DNA of 64,000 bases, taken from positions 3,162,001-3,226,000 of the forward strand of contig JAWNGF010000003.1 in NCBI GenBank assembly GCA_037039685.1, written 5' to 3'. Below the pieces are notes generated by a model. That model worked only from the letters and a program-made list of their open reading frames with translations. It had not been told where the DNA came from and did no database searches. Origin of the DNA: Ceratobasidium sp. AG-K. Taxonomy: Eukaryota > Basidiomycota > Agaricomycetes > Cantharellales > Ceratobasidiaceae. Below, in pieces: positions 1 through 10,868 of this stretch (within the stretch, counting starts at the first letter, position 1; each line of letters begins with the position of its first letter). Both the position numbers and the translations under genes were made by a program.

Positions 1-1948
1 TTTAAGGAGAACTTGGTTCTCTACCCCCTCAAAAGGTTCTAGGTTGTATCACCTTGAGAGAATGTCTGCTTTTTTGTTCTGGTTTCCTGGCCTGCACACA
101 ATCTGGAAGTTGAAGTCTACCAGGAAGTTCATCCAACAGATTTGGCATTGGTTCAGTTGTTTCAATGAGGGGAAGTATTCCAAATTCTTGTGATCTGTTA
201 TGACTTGAACAGCTTTTTCCATGCCTTGAAGTAAGTGCCGCCATTCCTTGAATGCTCTAATAATTGCCAATAGTTCCTTATCGAAAATGTTGTAGTTTTG
301 TTCAGCTGGATTTAGTGATTTAGAGAGGAAGGCTACTGGGTGTAATTTCCCTTCTTCATTCTTTTGAGATAAAACTGCTCCTGTGGCGAATCCTGATGCA
401 TCTGTTTCGAGGAAAAACTCCTTATTTTGATTGGGCTGCATCATTACCAGTGCCACCTTAAGAGCTTCCTTTAGTGCATTCATGGCACCTTGTTCTTTGC
501 TTGTCCACTGCCACTTTTGATCCTTCTTGAGTAGGTTGTATGGGGGTCTTGCTTTGCTGGCAAAGTCTTGAATGAACCTTTGATAGAAATTGACAAATCC
601 TAGGAACTCTTGAACTTGTTTAACGTTTTTGGGTGCTTTCCAATTCATAGCCGCTGTGACCTTTTCCTGATCCGTTTTGATCCCTTTTTGGAAATGACCA
701 ATCCTACCCAGTCCAGTTTGGTTTGGTGGAACTTGCATTTCCTCAGTTTTGCAATCAACTTGTGTTCCCTTAGTCTTTTTAGCACCTCTTTGACGTGTCT
801 TGGATGATCTTTGACTTGTTTGGAAAAGATGAAGATGTCATCAATGTATACGAGTACAAAAACCCCCATAACGTCCCTGAATATAAAGTTCATTAGGGAC
901 TGGAAGCTTGATGGGGCGTTTTTGAGACCAAAGGGCATGACTTTCCATTTGTACATGCCATACTGAGTTTTGAAGGCTGTTTTCCATTTGTGTCCTGCCG
1001 CTATTTGGGTTTGGTGGAATCCCTGTGCCAAGTCCAGAGTGGTACCAATGACAAATCCTTCCAGGGCCCTTAACCATTGATCCAGTAGAGGTATTCTGCT
1101 CGCATTGAATTTGCACAGCAAATTAACATATCTACAGTCAATGCAAAAGTGTAACTCCAGGTTGTTTGGATCTTCTGGGTGGGGTTTTTTGACAAACAGA
1201 ACCGGCAATGCCAAGGAGACTTGGAAATCTGAATATGTCCTCTTTGGATAAGGGTTTCTAGTACTTTCTGCATTTCTTTGTCTTCAGCTGGGGATGTTTT
1301 GTAAATAGGGCCATGCTTTAATTTGGCCTTGGGTAGGAGGTCAAGTGTAATGTCGGTTGGTCTGTGAGGTGGGAGTTCTTCCAATCTGGATTCGTTGAAT
1401 ACATCTGCAAACTCCTTGTATTCCTCTGGTAATGTAGTTTCGGCTGCAATTTGGAGTGTAGATGGAACTTCTAGGCAGTTTTTTGAGCAGAACTTGCTTG
1501 TGTATGCAATCGTCCTATTTTTCCAATTAATTTGTGGGTTATGTTTCTTGACCCATGACATCCCAAGTACGATGGGATGTCTTCCAATGTTTGTGACATG
1601 ACATTCTATTTTGCTGGAATGTGTCCCCATGATAAGTTTAAATTTGGTATAGTGGGTGACTTTTCCAGATGAAACTTCCTGCCCGTCTATAACTCGTAGG
1701 GTCTTTGGTTGTTCATGTTGAAAAAGGGGGAGGTTTGCTTCTTTTGCTAGGGAAGGGTTGATGAAGCAGGATGTTGCACCACAATCAAGGAGTGCTTGTC
1801 CAGAGAATTTTTTTGATTTGCTGACTGACTTAGAATGAGGAGCCGTAGTTAGTGGATGAGCAGTGAAATCAAGGTATAATTGGTTTTCATTTGATATTGA
1901 CATGATTTCAAGTTTATCCATATTACTAGCTAATATATCACTGAGTAC
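1..1948 (-). pseudogene. pol: E1 pol: protease, reverse transcriptase, RNase H; broken
   Basis: Three frames together cover protease (1070-1921; active-site region reads LLDCGATSCF, so Cys stands where Ser is usual), RT (645-1214; motif A Asp in TTLDLAQGFHQ, catalytic YIDD at residues 123-126 of that frame) and RNase H (49-738; motifs ETDASG, DKELLAI and ITDHKNL). At least two frameshifts separate them, so it cannot give one Pol chain. The RT connection segment reads FLGFVNFYQRF. Sequence is cut at position 1 just after RNase H. The subfamily is close to E8 and distinct from the chromodomain elements. Confidence 0.9.
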
Positions 1949-1956
1949 TTGGCTCC

Positions 1957-3308
1957 TTAATAAGCCTCAGTGACGTCTTTTCCCGACTCAATGTCTGAGG
2001 AAATTTCTTCAATCTGAGCTTCAAAACCTGATGCTGTGTTCTTGGAAGGACAGACCCTTGCTGAGTGTCCCTTGCCACCACAGGTGAAGCAAATCATTGG
2101 TCCCTTTCCTTTTCCATCAAGGTCCATTGCATTGGGGTCTTTAGCAGGAGTGGAAGATTTGGGCGTTTGAACAATAGGAGCATTGAAAGTACTGGTTTGG
2201 GTGTCTTTTTGAATCACTCCAAACGGGACATTTCCCTTTCTTCCATCGTCCCAGGAGATCTGTGGAACTGGACAGCCCTTGGCGTTTCTGGTAATGCTTG
2301 AGATTTTGCTGTAGTGCACCCCCCCTGTGGGTTTTGACATAAAGACGCAATTGTTTATATCAAACCTTTGACCCAGTGAGGTCTTTGGAGTGTTTGTGGC
2401 TGCCTTAGATGTAGTTTGTTTTGAAGTGCTGGTTTGTAGGCTTTGGACTTTTTTGGGTGCATTAATGGCATTCATTGTGGAATCAATCTCCAGGGCTCTT
2501 TTGCGAACTTGATTGAATGTCCTTGTTGCTTCATGGGGTTTAAAGTTCTGTGATACCATGGCCATCTTGATTTCATCTTTAAGACCATCATAGAAATCAT
2601 CACACAGTACTCAATCAGTGTACCCAAGTACCAATGAATAAGTGACAAAGTCTCAGAGATAATCTTGGACAGAGTTCTTTTGGATCAACTTCTTGTATAG
2701 TTGTCTATATTGGTCGATTTTGTGCACGTCACTGAACCTAGCTTGCATTTCGTTCCAGAATTCATCCATGTCATGTAGGCAATTAGTTGCTCCCCTTCTT
2801 GCTGTATCTACATTGATTCCAGGTTGCATCCATACGTAGGCAGGCCCTTTGCAATAACCCATGATATAAGTGATTTTTTGTTCTGTGGTTGCTTGCGGAG
2901 ATGTATGGTTTATGTATAAAGTACATTGCGATTTAAACTCGTCAGATTTATCTACATCTCCAGAAAACTCTTCTGGGGGATGCATTTTGAGTTTGTATCC
3001 TGGAGTAGTTGTTGATGCAGTGGTGGAGGGTGTTGCTCCCAGGTTCGCTAGTGATTGAGATACCACATTCATTAATTGGTGAAGAGGTGCGATCTGTGAG
3101 GTTTGGTTTTGAATGGCCATGACGTCCGCAACGGTGTTGTCAATCCCTTGTTATAGAGTGGTGGTGATGCTATTTAAAGCATTAATGTGGCCGTTTATCT
3201 TTTGCACCTCGTCTTTAGAGCATTGATTGCATGTGCTACTACATCGGGTGGAGATGTTTCAGATATTTGGGTAAACCCCCCTTGAATTGGTGGTGGGGCT
3301 CTCAACAT
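1957..3308 (-). pseudogene. gag: E1 gag, broken
   Basis: The start is the ATG at 3308 (MLRAPPP), matching E4 gag (MSRAPSP). A 1-nt deletion near 3220 and a stop shortly after break the N-terminus; the capsid-like part is open at 2653-3120 (segment HPPEEFSGDVDKSDEFK). Two TGA codons break it near 2653 and 2610. The C-terminal part, 1957-2565, has an SH3-like stretch (about 2210-2350) followed by a zinc knuckle of the form C-x2-C-x4-H-x4-C (CFTCGGKGHSARVC, about 2050-2091). Gag ends with TAA at 1957, 18 nt after a GGGAAAA heptamer. Confidence 0.8.
1978..1984 (-). other. Candidate -1 frameshift heptamer, E1 gag-pol
   Basis: The heptamer G-GGA-AAA sits in the gag frame (Ser-Gly-Lys codons) just before the gag stop. 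Pol lies in the -1 frame. In this copy the -1 frame meets one TGA three codons later, which would be a CGA-to-TGA change. Confidence 0.55.
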
Positions 3309-3332
3309 ATTGGAACGGGGAAAAGTGTGGAT

Positions 3333-3584
3333 TTATTGGGATCTGAGACTGTACAAAATATTGCGAATCCTTCTGCAAATTCTTCTATCTTTAATGAAGT
3401 GCAGACTTCTCAAAAACATCAATTCAAGATTTTCATCTTCCAGAAACAACGCGTTGATTACTCTTAGTTTGTTGTACTGTTTGTATATATAGTTACAATG
3501 AACGTCTTCAATAAAGAGTGATAGGGATTCTAGTCTAAGCTGTTCCCTGTGTTGTTCCTGTGTGAGTCGAGGTCTTGATCCCAC
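3333..3584 (-). CDS. ORFb of E1: 83-codon ORF between ORFa and gag
   Basis: The frame is open and well conserved with ORFb of E4 (14686-14937): both carry the segments QEQHREQLRLESLSLFIEDV and CNYIYKQYNKL. It lacks an ATG near its start (it opens with GTG), overlaps ORFa in the -1 frame, and stops about 25 nt before the gag ATG. Conservation of an ORF without its own start suggests it is made as a C-terminal extension of ORFa by frameshifting or splicing. That is inference. I do not recognise the protein. Confidence 0.45.
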   Translation of the reverse strand: MGSRPRLTQEQHREQLRLESLSLFIEDVHCNYIYKQYNKLRVINALFLEDENLELMFLRSLHFIKDRRICRRIRNILYSLRSQ

Positions 3585-4144
3585 TGAAAAGGGTTGGGTG
3601 CAATGGTATTAAGGTTATTTAGAAGGCGGTAATCCTGGTTAATAGGAATACGCACTTCTGTTGCGGGATGACAGTATTTGCCCTTGATTTTGTCTTTAAG
3701 GGTTTCAATGGTGCGCCACTGATGTTTGTTGTTGTTGATGAGGTTTTCAACCTTTCAAGTATGTTTTTCTTGGATTTTAATAAGTTGGTCACAATTTTCA
3801 ATCAGGACGTGGGTTTGTCCTTGCAGACGCTTGACTTCAATGTTGGTGTCAGCTAGATTTATGCTTTGGACACAGTCTTGATTGGCTTGTTGCTTGTTTG
3901 TGTTATCAATGCTTATTTCGATGAACTCAAGCCTTGAGTGGAGTGTTTGATAGTTGGCTTCGAGTTGGTTGTGGTTTTTGTTGTTCCTGGTATGCTCGAC
4001 TGTTAGTTCCTCTGCTTGCTCAACTTGATCTTCTTTTAGTACCTCAATTCAACTGTTTAATTCGTCAACTTTGGTGTCCAGATCAAGCACAAAGTCCTTT
4101 AGTCTAAAGACTGCTTTGCAGAGGCTAAAAAATGCGGGGAACAC
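3540..4144 (-). pseudogene. ORFa of E1: broken coiled-coil ORF upstream of gag
   Basis: This is the counterpart of the open ORFa of E4 (14114-14740). Here the frame is interrupted, for example by a TGA after the Asn-Ser pair that follows the VDELN segment, so only pieces stay open (3619-3801 is one). The product would be a highly charged helical protein lying before gag. Its 3' end keeps CCCTTTT (minus strand, 3587-3593), which in E4 is positioned as a -1 slippery site leading into ORFb. The function is unknown. Confidence 0.6.
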
Positions 4145-4299
4145 TTTTTAAGGTCAATTAGTCAGTTACTAATTATCCTTTTTAGTGCATACCAATGGAA
4201 ATGACAAGTTGATGGGGTCTTGATGGATGTGAGTGTTAACTTGGGTGGTGCTCTGACCACTTTCCAGGTTGACTTGAGAGGATCTGGCTTCCTTGAGAT

Positions 4300-5039
4300 G
4301 TTGATTTGGATGTGATGGGTGCTAGGTGCTAAGCTTTTGCTTTATATACTCCTTATCTGATCTTATCAATTATCAACAGCCTTGGGCGGGCATGATAGCA
4401 ACAGTGTATGACAGAGTCAGGGTGTATTTAGCTGACTAAAGCTGCAATGACCCAAAAGAGGATAATGATTGGGTTCCCTGATGGCGTATAGCAATGTGGG
4501 ACTACTGGTCTATATCAAGTATAGCTTGTTGTCTGTTGTACTATGCCTGTTTTCCCATGTATGTTCTATCTACTTGGTGGAAGAGCAGGAGCTTAAGGCC
4601 AATGCTAAAAAAGGCTTGACCTAATGTCCCGACTTGGATCAATTAGGTGTCTAAGGGTTTAAGGGGTTTGACTTCGACAAGTCTTAGAACCCAAGGAGTA
4701 GTGATAGTCAAGAGGATTTGATTGAACAAGTCCTAGTGGAGAGGAGGTCAAGCCTTGTCATTAATTGGCTTGACCTCTGGGTTCATATACATGAGGGATC
4801 AGTGCCATGTCATCATCTATCAGTGTGAGAAAGCTAAGTACAACCAATGATAAGCAAGATAAGAGGTATGATTTGACATTCTGGAAGTTCCGGAAGCAGC
4901 ACCAATATCAAATGGAAAGACAAATACATCACATGATACAAGTTAAGCACCAAAGGACATTTGTACCAAAAAAGGAAAGTGTTCGGAAAAAAGAATATAA
5001 AATCAGAATAAAATGTCTGAGCTTAGTCAGCTCATGACA
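4300..5039 (-). repeat. 5' LTR of E1 (inner edge uncertain)
   Basis: The outer end is fixed by TGTCATGAGC at 5039 and by matching E4 from 13230. The inner edge cannot be placed because no second LTR of this family is in the window; about 4300 is a guess. Two TATA-like stretches lie on the minus strand, near 4790 and near 4335; the second looks like the better promoter because coding sequence follows within about 200 nt. Confidence 0.6.
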
Positions 5040-5225
5040 CTTTTGGTAGTTTGATAAGGGGAATGGAATTTTTTCAGCAGAAGGTGATATCAATAAAGTT
5101 CTTTGTTGATCAGGAATCAATTAGGGTGGGAGTGGGATCCATGATTCCCTTGATCTGAGTTGAGACAAGTGGTGATTCATTTGTTGCTCTATAGTACATT
5201 CATATCCTTGAGATCAAGGGTGTAT
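5040..5225 (-). pseudogene. pol: E2 protease start, truncated
   Basis: The minus strand reads, in one frame apart from a TAG, YRATNESPLV and then a PTPTLIDS segment. These are the conserved beginning of Pol (compare FRATNESTIVY and TLIDSGAS in E6, E7 and E11). The E1 LTR edge cuts it just after the protease Asp-Ser. It supports E2 being a true gag-pol element rather than a stray gag. Confidence 0.55.
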
Positions 5226-5229
5226 GGGT

Positions 5230-6146
5230 AGCATCTGACATGGAAGCAGAGCACCCAAGGCTTTTCCTGACTCCTTTTTGCTGTCACTAGTTTCTTCCAG
5301 ATCTCCTGCTCTGGCCTTCTCCTTCCCTTTGGTAGATGAAATGTCTTGGTCTTTCCATCCATTTTTGCATTGTTGCACAAAGTGTTCCTTTGATCTTCAT
5401 TTGATGCTGGCTCCCTCCTGACAACAACACTTCTTGGTTTCTTCAGGGACTAATTTTGGTTTCTTGCCTTGAGTTCTTCCATTTTGACTTGTTTGCTCTT
5501 TTTGATTACTTCCTCCATATGCTCTGATGTATGTTGATCTATACCCTTGTTTTGCCTTGAGCATTTGGTCCACTCTAATGGTTGTTGTCACAAGTCCTTC
5601 AAAATTTAGGTTTCCAACATTGTTGCTCATTAGGGATAGGGTGTCTAGTTCTGCCAGCAATTCTGGGGCTAGCCCTTGTTTGAAGGCTTCTTTGTACACA
5701 GCATCTCCAATATTGGTAAGGGTTTATGGCTTCTGAACTCCGTGATGTAGGAAGTGAGAGCATTGTCAATAGGGCCCTTCATTTGGATTGTCATGAGTTT
5801 CCTGGAAGCCTGTTCTTTTAGCACTGGATTGCTAAAGTTAAGGAGGAAATCCTCCCTCATGTTTGACCAGGAGTAGATCACATCGGTGTTGCAAGTATAG
5901 GAAGGGTTTTTGTTGATTCTTTCAAGGTGATTGAAAGCCCATGCTTTTGCTTCCTTGTGTTCCATGTTGCTGAGGAATGTAGTAATCTTCTTTTGATTGT
6001 TATTGAAGATCTGCCCATGGATGTTGAAGTATGTTTCCATCAAGGTAATGAATCGATGTGCTTCTGTTCCTCTTTTTCCACTGTATGCCTCCAGCTTTTT
6101 GACAATTGTCAATCAATCCTTGCTTTCTGTGACATCGTTTGCTATG
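5230..6146 (-). pseudogene. gag: E2 gag, broken
   Basis: Two overlapping frames (5669-6112, then 5397-5699) encode a capsid-like region with the segments EAYSGKRGTEAHRFITLMET and YKEAFKQGLAPELLAELDTL. These match the MKAFEG...FLAQMKAFF and RFRQGLSRLIKAEL segments of E10 Gag in order and spacing. The zinc knuckle is degenerate (Cys residues survive near 5420, but a stop lies inside it). A Lys/Glu-rich tail follows (about 5230-5380), as in E10. A stop also precedes the first open part near 6118. This is a dead remnant. Confidence 0.7.
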
Positions 6147-6614
6147 TGTTGTGAGCTTCTTCTTAGCAGCAAATGAGACTGGATGCAAGAGAGAGTGAAT
6201 GGCACTAAGACCTAAGTTACCTCTTGGACCGCAACACACTTAAGTGTCTGTAGGCTCCTTGAGGGTAGGGGTGATTCAAAGGGTCACTCAGAGGTATGGA
6301 TGACAAGACAAAACAAGCTGGGGTAACCAGGCTTGTTGGTCTTCTATATATATTCAGAAAGCGGCCAAGTCAAACAAGGCAAAGCTGCATGAGTCATACA
6401 TACAAGCCAACCAGGAGTGTCCAAGTGAGTCATGCTGTGCAGGCAGTCATAACTTATACAAAGCACAGCCATGTTACACAATGTAACAGGACAACCACAA
6501 GAACGTGGCAACATGGCACAGGAAAAGACAAACAACAAACAAACAGAACAACAAACACAAGAGCAGACAGGCGAGACGCAAGATGAGCCTGATGGAGTGA
6601 GCTGGCTCACAACA
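6147..6614 (-). repeat. 3' LTR of E3 (468 bp)
   Basis: It runs TGTTGTGAGC...GCTCACAACA on the minus strand and is preceded by a polypurine tract (6615-6628). It has a TATA-rich stretch near 6345-6355 and two TGAGTCA sites at 6390-6396 and 6426-6432. The same length as both E9 LTRs. Confidence 0.92.
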
Positions 6615-6628
6615 TTACTCCCCCCTAA
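6615..6628 (-). other. Polypurine tract of E3
   Basis: The minus strand reads CTTAGGGGGGAGTAA directly before the 3' LTR, the expected primer for plus-strand DNA synthesis. Confidence 0.8.
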
Positions 6629-6639
6629 GAGTCTGTTTG

Positions 6640-7419
6640 GGGGACTCAAATGGACCCACTGCACTGCGCAGTCCTTCCCCTTCCACAGCATATACTGCTC
6701 CAGTCCTTCATCCTCCTCCAAGGTCAGATTGATGGGATTAAACACAGTGTTACCCAGTTCATCCATGAACTTCTCCCATTCTTCCCAGGTCTCCTCCTTT
6801 GTCCAGTCTGCCTTGGACCAGTCCAACACCCTCTTCTGGGCCTCCACAAATTCCTCATCCCATTGTCACACATCTGGCTCTCCTTCCTTCCAGGCCAACA
6901 CATTGGTCTCCTCCTTCCTCCACCAGTACAGCACCACTCGAACTTCTCCCTCTGGCATCTACCCCTCTCCATCCTCCAGTTGCTCAGGTCCTTTTTGTAG
7001 TTGGCATCCCAGGCGTCATTCCACTTGGGTTGGAGTGTTGGTGGTTTCCTGTTATAACCTGGTACCCATTTGCTTGAGTACGCTCCTTCCATCCCTCATT
7101 TGACAACTCTGAGCATATGTGTGGACAGGAGGACAACCTCCAAGACTTGAAATGCAGCACATCCTTGAGACACAAAGATGTCCTTCCTTGCCAGTTGCAT
7201 TCTTGGCAGCCATTGCTTGCTGACCCACTGGAATTCCCCCAGGTCTGAGTGGAGGATGTTGTCTGACACCCAGAATTGCATTCTGCCCAGGCTTTGCTGC
7301 AATGTCTTGAAGATGTAGAGGGCAGCTCCAGCATGCAGGATCCTTGCTGTAGCAAATGCTGGTCTGTCGAGGACACAAACAAGGTTGTTGGTGATGGTAG
7401 TGTGGGAAACAGCAGGCAT
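6640..7419 (-). pseudogene. E3 ORF3, broken
   Basis: The start is the ATG at 7419 (MPAVSHTTITNNL). The first part (to 7096) keeps LHSDLGEFQWV and the GCAAF half of the C-x-G-C motif, but its first Cys is Ser (VSQGC). A stop near 7096 and frameshifts near 7090 and 6860 break the Trp-rich second half; the last part keeps DWSKADWTKEETWEEWEKF. The usual stop codon is also lost, so the final frame reads on into the LTR. See the ORF3 entry of E11 for the family. Confidence 0.8.
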
Positions 7420-10400
7420 TGCAATGGGCAAGAGAGGTTGAGATAGTAGAGCAATGGGTGGCTTTGGGAGTAGTTGCAAGTTTTGCAGATGGGTTCCTCC
7501 TCTCTTGCCCTTTGTCCTTTTATCCTTCCTTTGAAATTTGCGGGTGTTGGTGCTTCAGGGTGTTTCTTCAGAAACTTCCGCACTATTTCAGTTAGGTGGC
7601 TGATGTCCTTGGCCCGTTGTTCTGTGTCATCTTCCTCCCCATACCCTTTCCATTGTATTCTATAGAATAATCACTCCTTTGTTACTTTCCAATCAACAAT
7701 CCTTTCTACTTCATATTCTTTGTTTCCTTCTTCCGTCACAATTGGCAGAGGACGTGGTTGGTTCCGATTGAATTCCTTGTCTGTCCTGTACCAGCTTAGA
7801 AGATCAATATGAAATATGGGGTACTTTTTCATTGTTGGCGGAAGTTCAAGTTCATATGCATGAGTGGAAATTTTCTTTTTCACTGGGAAGGGTCCGAACT
7901 TCTTGTTATCCAGCTTTTTGGACGGTCTGTTTGATTTGATGTCTGGTCCAAATAACCATATGAGATCTCCTTCCTGGTACTCCTCCTTGATGTTTTCTTC
8001 CTTAATTTGATGTAGTTCCATAGCAGCAATAGCCTCTTTCCTAGCTTCTTCCCATCTTGTTGTTACAGTGTTTGCTTTGGGAACTTCTGTCACTACACTG
8101 GATACATTCCATAAAGGTTCTTTTCCATAGACAAGTTCAAAAGGGCTCTTTCCTGTTACCCTGTGCTTGTGCATGTTGTAACAGAATTCGGCAATAGGCA
8201 GTAATTCCACCCAATTGTCCTGATGGTGATTGATGAAGGTGCGCAGCCATGCTTCTAGCCATTGGTTAACTTGTTCTGTAATTCCATCAGTTTGAGGGTG
8301 GTATGCAGTACTAAAAGCAGGTGAGACCCCAATTTTCCCGTAGATTGCTTTCAGTAGTTTGCTGTTAAAAGTGCTTCCTTGGTCCGATACGGTGCTTTTG
8401 GGAAATCTGTGAAGTTTCCAGACATTGCACAGGAATAGCTCTGCTAATTTGTTTGCCTTGTGCGACTCCCTGCATGGTATGAAATGTGCCATCCTGGAGA
8501 ATCTGTCCACTACAACGAGAATGCTGTCCATTCCCATTGATTTAGGGAGATTTACAATGAAGTCATACGCTATGTCCTCCCATGGCTCATTTGCGATTTG
8601 TAACGGTTTCAAAGGGGCTTGTGGTTTTGTACCTTTTGCTCTTTGACACTGTTTGCACAAATCTGTGTATTTGTTGACACTTTGCTTCATTCCTGGCCAG
8701 TAGTAGCGTCTCAAAACAAGTTCCAGGGTTCTTGCATGTCCTTGATGACCATCAATAGCTGAGTCATGATGCACCCTCAATACCATTCAACAGCAATCCT
8801 TGTCTTCCAGAACTGCGATCTTTCCTTTGTACCACAGTAGTCCTTTGCATAGTTCATAATCCCTTACACTGGACAGAATACTCCTAGGTAGCAATTCTTT
8901 CTTCTTGCAGAGTTCAATTACTCCATGTAGACCTGAATCTTCTTGTTGCACTTTGATTATATCACTAATGATGTCTTCCTTGAATCCTCCTGCAAAACCT
9001 CAGAATTTTTGTCAGCAATCATGACTTGTTCTGCTGACGGAATTTCCATGTGGTTGGCTGTTCTAGACAGTAGGTCTGGTTTTTGCGAGAGGATTCCTGG
9101 CTGGTATACAATCACAAAGTTGTAAGAAGCAAGTATTTGGTGCCAGCATGCGTGTCTTTGATTGAACGTTTTTGCGTCTTTCCAGAACTGGAGGGTTCTG
9201 TGGTCTGTGTATATCGTGAGTTCCTCCTTTGTCCCTTCCAGGTAAAGCCTCCAATGTGTTAGTGCTTTGATGATTGCCATAAGTTCCTTATTGTGAACGT
9301 CATAGTTCATCTGCACCAGGTTGAAGGATTTGGAGAGGAACACAATCGGGTGTAGCCTTCCGTCTTCTTGTCTCTGGGACGGTATTGCCCCCATTGCTAC
9401 TCCACTAGCGTTGGTCTTGAGGAAAAAACGGCTTCTCCGGATTGGGGTGTTGGAGTACAGGATCCTTGCAAATGATTTCCTTGATACCTTCGAATGCTTG
9501 TTGTTCTTTGTTCCCCCATTTCCATGGAAGATCCTTTTGTGTCAATCCCATGAGAGGTTTAGCGATCACAGAGAACCTGAGTACAAATCTCCTATAGAAG
9601 TTTGCAAAACCTAAGAATGCTTGCACTTGCTTCACCGTCTTTGGTTCCTTCCATTCCTTTATGGCCTTGATTTTTTCTTTGTCCATGGATATACCCTCCT
9701 TGCTGATCTTCAGTCCCGTGTAAATGAGTTCCGAGACAAAGAACTTGCATTTTGGCAGTTTTGCAAAAAGGTTGTTCTCCTTCAGGATTTGGAGTACTTC
9801 TTGTAGGTCCACCACATGTTGAGAACAGGTTTTTGAAGAGACAAGGATGTCATCAATATAAACAATGACACACACATTGATTCTGTTGTGGAAGATGTGA
9901 TTCATATATTGTTGAAATGTCGCTGGTGCATTTTTCAGTCCAAATGGCACCACAATGTATTCAAATAGTCCCTCTTTTGTCCTGAACGTGGTCTTCCATT
10001 CATCTCCTTCCCTGATGCGGATGTTATTGAATCCCATCCTTAGGTCGATTTTTGAGAAGATTTTCGCATCCTTTGTTTTGTCAAGCAGGTCTCCCATAAG
10101 GGGCATAGGGAATCTGTTGTCCTTTGTGATGGCGTTAATGGGTTGTAGGTCTTGTACCAATTGTAGTCCCCCCAGTGGGCCTGGCTTTTTGACAAAGAAA
10201 CATGCCAACGCTATTGGGGACTTGCTGGGCCTGATTTTTCCCGCAGCAAGTTCTTCATCAAGGTACTCTCTCATTGCAATGGATTTGGCCGGGGATAAAG
10301 GTATAAGTCTTGCTGGCTTTGGAAGTTCCGCACCTTCCTTGAAATCAATACACAATTGTAAAAACAGTGATCCGGAATGTGTTTGAACCTTTCTTTGCTA

Positions 10401-10866
10401 AAAATGTCCTCAAACTCCCTCAGTTCTTCCAGGATAAGGTCCAAGGTTCCTTCTCTTCTGTGTATTTCCTCATCTCTCCAAGAGATGCTTTTTTGCTTCC
10501 AATTGATGCTAGGGTTCGCGGTTTCCAGCCAGGTAAGTCCTAGGATGATGTTTGTGTTGCTGGTAGGTATGGTGAAGAATTCTTCTTTAAACGTTTTTCC
10601 TTCAACCATGATCTTTATATGTGCTTTGAAGCGGATCGTGTGTGACAGCTCCTTTCCTTGTATTCCAATAACCTTTTGAGGAACAGGGAGATCACTCAAG
10701 GCAATGTTATTCCTCCTGGCCCAAGTGATATCAACAAATTCCGGGAGGCTCCCGAGTCGATTAGAGCAGCGATTGGGTCTGTGATTCCAGCAACGTAGCT
10801 GTAAACAATTGTGGATTCTTTGTTTGCTCTAAAGTACATTGCCGGTTCTTTGGTCTCTCCACACAC
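6984..10866 (-). pseudogene. pol: E3 pol, broken
   Basis: In order: protease start with LIDSGAS near 10757 (frame lost just after), protease-RT linker (10271-10699), RT (9405-10355; motif A KIDLRMGF and YIDD intact), RNase H (8957-9394; DHRTLQFW, with the first Asp region damaged at a frameshift near 9400), integrase (7671-8786; HHCC zinc region, then AYDF, SDQGSTF and TDGITEQ giving the D, D, E residues). A TGA at 7671 interrupts the chromodomain, which continues in frame to a tail (ICKTCNYS) that overlaps ORF3 down to 6984. Catalytic residues survive but the reading frame does not. Confidence 0.9.
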
Positions 10867-10868
10867 AG

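Larger units (their letters stand above)
1..5039 (-). mobile_element. E1: Ty3/Gypsy LTR element, 5' portion, cut by window edge
   Basis: On the minus strand the order is 5' LTR, coiled-coil ORFa, ORFb, gag, pol. The outer LTR edge is at 5039, where TGTCATGAGC begins on the minus strand. Pol leaves the window after RNase H, so integrase and the 3' LTR are not visible. E4 (13230-15487, plus strand) is a second, closely similar copy in opposite orientation and helps delimit the parts. Nearly every frame is broken by small indels or nonsense codons, so this is a decayed copy. It belongs to a different subfamily from the chromodomain elements in the rest of the window and is closest to E8. Confidence 0.9.
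5040..6146 (-). mobile_element. E2: gag/protease remnant of a Gypsy element
   Basis: This fragment has neither LTR. It is cut by the E1 LTR at 5039/5040 and by the E3 3' LTR at 6146/6147. Its Gag is most like that of E10, including the lysine-rich tail after the knuckle. Confidence 0.75.
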